Source: Marispirochaeta sp963667435 (GTDB taxonomy: Bacteria; Spirochaetota; Spirochaetia; JC444; Marispirochaetaceae). Taken from it: 64,000 nt of DNA. The stretch covers positions 3,658,001 through 3,722,000 of the forward strand of contig OY763414.1 of the NCBI GenBank assembly GCA_963667435.1, in the 5' to 3' direction. This document shows, piece after piece, positions 59,567-64,000 of the stretch (its first letter is position 1; each line of letters begins with the position of its first letter). The notes beneath the pieces were generated by a model that did not search any database, had not been told where the DNA came from, and saw only the letters and a program-made list of their open reading frames with translations. The position numbers and the translations under genes were made by a program.

Positions 59567-60691
59567 TCAGGCGTATGCTTTTTTATAAAAGGGAGTTGCA
59601 GTGACTGCCGCCTGCCGCAGCTTCCCGTTAATTTCAACTTCAACAATATCCCCGGTTTTAACCAGATCCCTGGGCAGCCGGGCAATGGCGATAAAGCTAT
59701 CCAGGCTGGGAGATTTTCCTCCGCTGGTAACCTCTCCTTCAAGTTTTCCTGCAATATAGACAGAGTATCCCTGGCGGGGTACTCCTTTATCAGTCATCTG
59801 CAGGCCTCTGAGGATCCGGTAGTTGCCGGATTCCACCATGCTTGTAAGAGCTTCTTTTCCGATGAAGTACTCCTTCTTAAAATTGATAAAGCTCTTGAGC
59901 CCTGCTTCAAGAGGGCCTGCCTCTGCCGTCAGTTCATGGCCGTAAAGAGGCAGCCTGGCTTCCATTCTCAGGGTATCGCGGCAGCCTAACCCGCAGGGCA
60001 GGGCGCCTCTGCTTCCGGTGTGGTTTACCAGGGTGGTGTAGATACCGGCGCCTTCCCCTGCGGGACAGTAGATTTCAAAACCGGATTCCCCTGTGTAGCC
60101 TGTGCGGGAAATAAGAACCTCAATACCGGATAATGACACCTTCTCTTCAAAGCCGTAAAACGGAATATCTGCAAGGTTGGTATCTACCAGGTTTTGCAGA
60201 TACTCTTCCGCCTTCGGGCCCTGCAGCGCTATCTGTGCCCAGGCGTCAGACCGGTTTTCAACAGTAAGTGTCGCGGTTCTGTCGGCTGATTCCGGGTTGT
60301 CTGTATTGATCCACCTGAAGTCTTTTTCAGTGTTGGCGGCGTTGACCACCAGCATAAAACGCTGATCCCCCAGTCTGTAGATGACAAGATCGTCTACTGA
60401 TCCCCCGTCGGGATAGCAGAGAATGGTATACAGACAGCGACCTGTTTCCAGAGTATCGACAGCCCCGGTAACAAGTTTATCCAGGTATTCGCATGCTCCC
60501 TCGCCTTCGATGAAAATCTCCCCCATATGGGAGACATCAAAGATTCCGGCGTTGGCGCGTACGGTTTTGTGCTCGGTTATGATTCCGGCGGCAAACTGTA
60601 CCGGCAGCTCCCAGCCGCCGAAGTCAATCAGTTTAACTCCGTCCATTGAGCTGTACGCTGCATAGATGGGGGTTCTTTTTAATGATTTCAT
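59567..60691 (-). CDS. gcvT: Glycine cleavage system T protein (aminomethyltransferase)
   Basis: 374 aa, usual length. Transfers the methylene group to tetrahydrofolate. Start MKSLKRTPIYAAYSSMDGVK with FGGWELPVQF; core motifs NAGIFDVSHMGEIFIEG, catalytic Asp in VSHMG-adjacent DLVIYRLGD, and RTGYTGESGFEIYCP. It is the first enzyme gene after the Lrp-type regulator, 40 nt downstream. No glycine riboswitch is seen ahead of it; a 7-bp inverted repeat lies in the gap. Confidence 0.96.
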   Translation of the reverse strand: MKSLKRTPIYAAYSSMDGVKLIDFGGWELPVQFAAGIITEHKTVRANAGIFDVSHMGEIFIEGEGACEYLDKLVTGAVDTLETGRCLYTILCYPDGGSVDDLVIYRLGDQRFMLVVNAANTEKDFRWINTDNPESADRTATLTVENRSDAWAQIALQGPKAEEYLQNLVDTNLADIPFYGFEEKVSLSGIEVLISRTGYTGESGFEIYCPAGEGAGIYTTLVNHTGSRGALPCGLGCRDTLRMEARLPLYGHELTAEAGPLEAGLKSFINFKKEYFIGKEALTSMVESGNYRILRGLQMTDKGVPRQGYSVYIAGKLEGEVTSGGKSPSLDSFIAIARLPRDLVKTGDIVEVEINGKLRQAAVTATPFYKKAYA

Positions 60692-60713
60692 TATATCCTG
60701 CCTCGTGATTTAA

Positions 60714-60737
60714 GGATAACTCTGTTCCCTGTTATCC
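60714..60737 (-). promoter_or_regulatory. Inverted repeat between the Lrp-type gene and gcvT
   Basis: GGATAAC (60714-60720) and GTTATCC (60731-60737), perfect 7-bp arms with a 10-nt centre, spanning the regulator stop codon. No T run follows, so it is more likely an operator or mRNA processing/stability hairpin than a terminator. It lies 22 nt upstream of gcvT. Confidence 0.5.
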
Positions 60738-61190
60738 GCTATAGGGGACTTTGCTGTTGTAGCATTTGTACACAACAAAGGTTTCCACCGAGTCTATGTC
60801 CTTGATTCTTGAAACTTCCTGCGTGTAGAACTCAAGGAGGTTGAAATCCTCTTCAAGAAGGACATCGACGAGCAGGTCAAAACGGCCGGTAACAACCTTA
60901 ACGCCGAGAACGCCTCTGAGCCTGCTGATCTCCTCTCCCTTTTTGACCAGATCCATGGTGGAAAGCTTTACTCCCACCACAATAAGCTGCCCGCCGGGGA
61001 TAGCTTCGGGCTCAACAAGAGCTTTTATTTCCATTTGTCCCGATTCGGTCATTCTGTTAACCCGGCTGCGAACAGTATTTTCCGTAACCTCAAGTTCTTC
61101 CGCAATTTCCCGGAAGGAACGTCTGCCGTCTTTTAATCTGATGAGGATATCGCAGTTAAGCTGGTCAAGTATCATGAATGCAAATTTCAT
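60732..61190 (-). CDS. Lrp/AsnC-family transcriptional regulator
   Basis: 152 aa from ATG 61190; a TTG one codon earlier is possible. N-terminal helix-turn-helix: LDQLNCDILIRLKDGRRSFR, then EELEVTENTVRSRVNRMTES. C-terminal RAM (ligand-sensing) domain: VVGVKLSTMDLVKKGEEISR, VTGRFDLLVDVLLEEDFNLL. Family members sense amino acids. Its position as first gene before gcvT-gcvH-gcvPA-gcvPB suggests it controls glycine cleavage in response to glycine or a related amino acid; that is inference from context. Confidence 0.93.
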   Translation of the reverse strand: MKFAFMILDQLNCDILIRLKDGRRSFREIAEELEVTENTVRSRVNRMTESGQMEIKALVEPEAIPGGQLIVVGVKLSTMDLVKKGEEISRLRGVLGVKVVTGRFDLLVDVLLEEDFNLLEFYTQEVSRIKDIDSVETFVVYKCYNSKVPYSG

Positions 61191-61317
61191 CAAAACTTAT
61201 GATAATGTCAATATGTTGTTGGTAAATTGATGAAAAAGTTATTTGTTGTCCAATATAATGATGAAAAAGGTGCTATGGTTATTATGAGTGCGAATGTTTC
61301 CCCTGTGGGGGTCAATC

Positions 61318-61346
61318 TTGGCGGTCAGTTGGCAAAATGCTATAGT
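61318..61346 (+). promoter_or_regulatory. Promoter of the DEAD-box gene, predicted leaderless
   Basis: TTGGCG at 61318-61323, 17-nt spacer, TATAGT at 61341-61346. The ATG at 61356 is 9 nt further on with no Shine-Dalgarno site. This position supports ATG 61356 over earlier in-frame starts (61227 on), which would put the promoter inside the gene. Confidence 0.65.
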
Positions 61347-61355
61347 GAAGCCAGT

Positions 61356-63059
61356 ATGAGATTTACAGACTTTGATTTTCATCCTGATATCCTTAAGGGT
61401 ATCCAAGAAGCCGGCTTTGAAGAGTGTATGCCTGTTCAGGAACAGTGTTTTCAGGCCGTTTTTGCCGGCAAGGATGTAACCGCCCAGTCCCAGACGGGGA
61501 CGGGAAAAACCGCGGCTTTTCTTCTTTCCATTTATCAGCTGTTTTTATCCAACGGAATAGAGAAGAAAAAAGCCCTTATTGTCGCTCCCACCAGGGAGCT
61601 TGTTGTACAGATTGAAGAGGAAGCAAAACTGCTGGGAAACCATCTTGACCTCAAGGTAGGCAGTTTTTACGGCGGGGTCGGGTATGCCAGCCAGGAACAT
61701 CTGCTGAAAGACGGGGTAGACATTTTTGTCGGTACTCCGGGTCGACTGATAGATTTCGGCAAACAGAAGAAGATCGATTTCAAGGAGTTTGGTGCAGTTG
61801 TCATTGACGAGGCTGACAGGCTTTTCGATATGGGATTTCTTCCGGATCTGAGAAAGCTGGTTAAAATGCTGCCAACACTGAATGAGCGGCGGACGCTGCT
61901 TTTCTCCGCGACCATGAGTGTCCGGGTGCAGAACCTTGCCTGGGAATATATGCGTGATCCAGCGCATATCGAAATTGAACCTGAGCAGATTACCGTGGAG
62001 GAGATTGAGCAGAGTATTTATCATGTCTCCCGTGACGAGAAAATGCGCATGCTTATCGGTATTCTGAAGAAGTTTCAGCCCCCTACGGCCATTATTTTCA
62101 GTAACACAAAATTTGCCTCCGTTGAGGTTGCAAAACGACTCTCCCTAAACGGATTTCCCTGTGAGTACATTATGGGAGACATGCCGCAGAAGAAGCGGCT
62201 TGCCACTATAAACAAGATTAAGAATGGTGATCTGCGGTTCCTTGTTGCCACCGATGTTGCTGCCAGAGGACTTCATATTAATGATCTCGCTCTGGTTGTT
62301 AACTACGATGTGCCGGAAGATCCGGAAAGCTACGTCCATCGGATCGGAAGAACTGCCCGTGCCGGACGGGAAGGCCGGGCGGTAACCCTTGCATGCGAAC
62401 GTTTTGTCTACGGTCTTCCTGCCATTGAAAGCTATATAGGAATGAAAATCCCCGTGGCGGAAGTCGAAGAGGGACTTGTCGGCGAAGACCAGAGCGCTGG
62501 CATGAATGTTATGCATGACCATTACCTGAAACGAGACCGGGAGAGGGATTCCCGTTCCGGCGGAAGGGGAAGGAATGACCGCCGCGGGGGCAACCGGAAC
62601 GACCGGCGCCGTGATTCCCGGCCGCGCAACTCCAGGGACCTTGATAGAAACAGGGAAAAAAGTGGCGGTATTCATGAGAATATTGATTCTGTTACCGGTC
62701 GCCAGAGTGCTGCTTCCGGCTATAGAAAGGGTAAACAGGACGGCCCGTCCCGGAACCGTCAGGACCGTTCCGGAGGCAAGCGGAGAGATGCTCAGCATTC
62801 CAGCCAGAAAAAGCAGCGCCAGGAAACACCCCAGGGAGCTCCCCGGAACTCCGCGCCCCGGCGCAGCCGCAAGGTTACTCCGGAAATCGCCAGAAAGGGT
62901 GATCAGTCGCTGGAGTCAAGGATGGAGTACTATCGACAGAAATACGGTGAAAACTTTACCGCCAGTCCCGATGTGCTGAAGAACGAGAAGAAGCACCCAT
63001 CCAAAGAGTCTCTTTTTAAGAAAATAGGACGCTTGTTCGGCGGGAAGAAGCAAAAGTAA
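61356..63059 (+). CDS. DEAD-box ATP-dependent RNA helicase
   Basis: 567 aa from ATG 61356. Superfamily 2 helicase core: MRFTDFDFHPDILKGIQEAG with the Q motif CMPVQEQCF, Walker A AQSQTGTGKT, DEAD box VIDEADRLFDMGF, SAT motif LLFSATMS, and HRIGRTARAGREG. The C-terminal tail (about 400-567) is a long Arg/Gly/Asp-rich stretch that binds RNA, ending in a basic segment (KESLFKKIGRLFGGKKQK). Close to RhlE/CsdA-type proteins in ribosome assembly or RNA decay; exact subgroup unsure. Confidence 0.94.
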   Translation: MRFTDFDFHPDILKGIQEAGFEECMPVQEQCFQAVFAGKDVTAQSQTGTGKTAAFLLSIYQLFLSNGIEKKKALIVAPTRELVVQIEEEAKLLGNHLDLKVGSFYGGVGYASQEHLLKDGVDIFVGTPGRLIDFGKQKKIDFKEFGAVVIDEADRLFDMGFLPDLRKLVKMLPTLNERRTLLFSATMSVRVQNLAWEYMRDPAHIEIEPEQITVEEIEQSIYHVSRDEKMRMLIGILKKFQPPTAIIFSNTKFASVEVAKRLSLNGFPCEYIMGDMPQKKRLATINKIKNGDLRFLVATDVAARGLHINDLALVVNYDVPEDPESYVHRIGRTARAGREGRAVTLACERFVYGLPAIESYIGMKIPVAEVEEGLVGEDQSAGMNVMHDHYLKRDRERDSRSGGRGRNDRRGGNRNDRRRDSRPRNSRDLDRNREKSGGIHENIDSVTGRQSAASGYRKGKQDGPSRNRQDRSGGKRRDAQHSSQKKQRQETPQGAPRNSAPRRSRKVTPEIARKGDQSLESRMEYYRQKYGENFTASPDVLKNEKKHPSKESLFKKIGRLFGGKKQK

Positions 63060-63063
63060 AAAA

Positions 63064-63157
63064 GGGGCTTGCATGCGGTACGCATTGGAACCGCGTGTTG
63101 GCTTCGCCAGCCCCGCTTGTTCCGTTCGCGTTCCTCACTTCGTTGCGGTACGCGAAC
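63064..63157. repeat. Inverted-repeat element between convergent genes
   Basis: Stem arms GGGGCT (63064-63069) with AGCCCC (63109-63114), enclosing GCGGT/ACCGC (63075-63079, 63090-63094) and hairpin TGGC-TTC-GCCA (63099-63109). Then a second hairpin GTTCGCGT/ACGCGAAC (63124-63131, 63150-63157). The 9-mer GCGGTACGC occurs twice (63075-63083 and 63145-63153). No T run, so not a standard terminator; it resembles short interspersed repeats. Confidence 0.5.
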
Positions 63158-63163
63158 TGTGTA

Positions 63164-64000
63164 TCAGAATAAATCCGGGAGGCCTCGGATTTCTGCGTCC
63201 ATGCGGCGTTCAAGGAGAATTATATCTCCCAGAGCGCTGCGGGCTGTTCTATCGACAATCGTTACACTCACAGAATCCTCACTTGTTCCGGCTCTGGAGG
63301 CTTTATCGCGGACGCGGTCTATAAGCACTTTTTCCAGGGTGAATTCTGCTGTTGAAAGGTCGGGGTAGACTGTTTCCGTTTCTCCGTTTATACGGAAGCC
63401 GTTCTCGTCGGGAATAATCGACCCGGAAACGGAGGCGTGTACGGAGGAGGTTATTGCTCCGATGGCATTGGCCACATCTGCGTTCTCCGGAATCAGGGGG
63501 ACGGCTCCGAAGCATGAGGAGATTCCTCCTAAGAGGTATTCAGCGGCAGCGCCCAGACCCACAACAGGGGCACCGGGTGTTACCTGAACTCTCGCTTTCG
63601 CCGTGCCTCCTCCTACAAGAAGTGCTGTGGCCGGGTCATTTAGGGGGATATCCATCAGTTTGGAAACAACTCCGGAAGCAATAAGCTGTTCTGCGGTATC
63701 CCAGACGCCCCGGCTGTACTCTTTTTCGGTTATACCTGCTGCCCGGGCATGTATCTTCAGGCCCAGGGCGGCTGTGTCGGGGTTTCCAAGCTTTAGTCGT
63801 CCTTCTCTATGCAGGATATCCGTGGGTGTCAGGCCTATCCGTTCAAGGCAGCGGACGGAAAACAGCCGGTTGAGTCTCAAAAAGCGCCAGTGTCCAAGCC
63901 CTGCAGCCTCGGCAATATCAAGCATTGACATGGGTCCCGACGCAAGGCAGTCCAGAACCTTTTGTTCGACCCTGTCCGGAGCGAAGGGTAGCTTCTTTCC
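63164..64000 (-). CDS. Hydantoinase/oxoprolinase-family protein, C-terminal part (partial)
   Basis: The frame is open to the right edge of the window, so at least 278 residues are seen and the true start lies outside. Signatures of the ATP-grasp-like HyuA/OplaH family: APVVGLGAAAEYLLGGISSC and PENADVANAIGAITSSVHAS, with ALLVGGGTAKARVQV earlier. Such proteins open hydantoin or 5-oxoproline rings with ATP. Substrate and length cannot be decided. It converges on the helicase gene. Confidence 0.8.
   Translation of the reverse strand, partial: GKKLPFAPDRVEQKVLDCLASGPMSMLDIAEAAGLGHWRFLRLNRLFSVRCLERIGLTPTDILHREGRLKLGNPDTAALGLKIHARAAGITEKEYSRGVWDTAEQLIASGVVSKLMDIPLNDPATALLVGGGTAKARVQVTPGAPVVGLGAAAEYLLGGISSCFGAVPLIPENADVANAIGAITSSVHASVSGSIIPDENGFRINGETETVYPDLSTAEFTLEKVLIDRVRDKASRAGTSEDSVSVTIVDRTARSALGDIILLERRMDAEIRGLPDLF

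Noticed and set aside
60692..60740. A glycine riboswitch ahead of gcvT.
   Set aside because: Only 40 nt separate the Lrp-type gene from gcvT, too little for the aptamer, and only one simple inverted repeat is seen.
61227..61355. A 43-residue N-terminal extension of the DEAD-box helicase.
   Set aside because: It would include the likely promoter, has no ribosome site, and the family-like start is ATG 61356.
1..64000. A phage, transposon or defence island within the window.
   Set aside because: No integrase, transposase, restriction, toxin-antitoxin or cas signature was found; the content is mostly core metabolism, repair and translation.

Overview
The window reads as a chromosomal segment of a free-living, carotenoid-making spirochaete (Spirochaetia, probably Spirochaeta/Sediminispirochaeta/Marispirochaeta-like; the genus is inference). 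Pointers are an alanyl-tRNA synthetase that stops after the SAD domain, an archaeal-type UMP kinase, many TPR proteins, a LolA/RodZ-like/RimO row and a carotenoid cluster. Coding density is very high, gene overlaps of 1-30 nt are common, and nearly everything is core genome. No prophage, transposase, integrase or CRISPR array is visible.

Layout. 1-2110: LytS/LytTR-type two-component pair (regulator cut by the left edge). 2238-4832: TM2 protein, small acidic protein, alaS. 4859-7403: rlmN with TPR proteins. 7523-9837: hisZ-hisG-hisB. 9838-10200: gene-free, with a structured repeat and a palindrome cluster. 10388-17052: rsmD, recG, YggT protein, dnaE. 17156-19002: short lipoprotein with a TetR-type regulator, an HPr-like protein, a TPR protein. 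19003-19527: two structured repeats and tRNA-Leu(CAA). 19627-30272: radical SAM enzyme, UMP kinase, large TPR/zinc-ribbon protein, then lolA-rodZ-rimO-uvrD and two unknowns, ferredoxin. 30425-34635: rplM-rpsI-recX, HTH-receiver and receiver proteins, acylphosphatase, eno. 34761-42973: proS, GNAT protein, orphan solute-binding lipoprotein, HAD phosphatase, TrmB-type regulator with an aminotransferase, exported nitrilase-like enzyme. 43060-48822: prenyl transferase, UbiB kinase and cruF-crtB-crtI. 48945-56329: phosphofructokinase, an unknown protein, a predicted small RNA, sbcD-sbcC. 56334-61190: glycine cleavage operon led by an Lrp-type regulator. 61356-64000: DEAD-box helicase, structured repeat, partial hydantoinase/oxoprolinase.

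The strongest non-gene signals are: (a) a recurring promoter layout in which a sigma70-type -10 box ends only 6-9 nt before the start codon (alaS, HPr, UMP kinase, TPR gene at 21325, proS, TrmB gene, DEAD-box gene), implying leaderless mRNAs for housekeeping genes; (b) a perfect 22-bp palindrome centred on the start of the TrmB gene, placed on its predicted transcription start; (c) a free-standing predicted small RNA with a three-way junction and a strong terminator upstream of sbcD; (d) two diverged copies of a roughly 150-bp structured repeat and a different 114-bp multi-hairpin element beside tRNA-Leu; (e) paired operator-like repeats two helical turns apart next to a TetR-type gene. All functions are assigned from motifs read in the translations; no database search was run.
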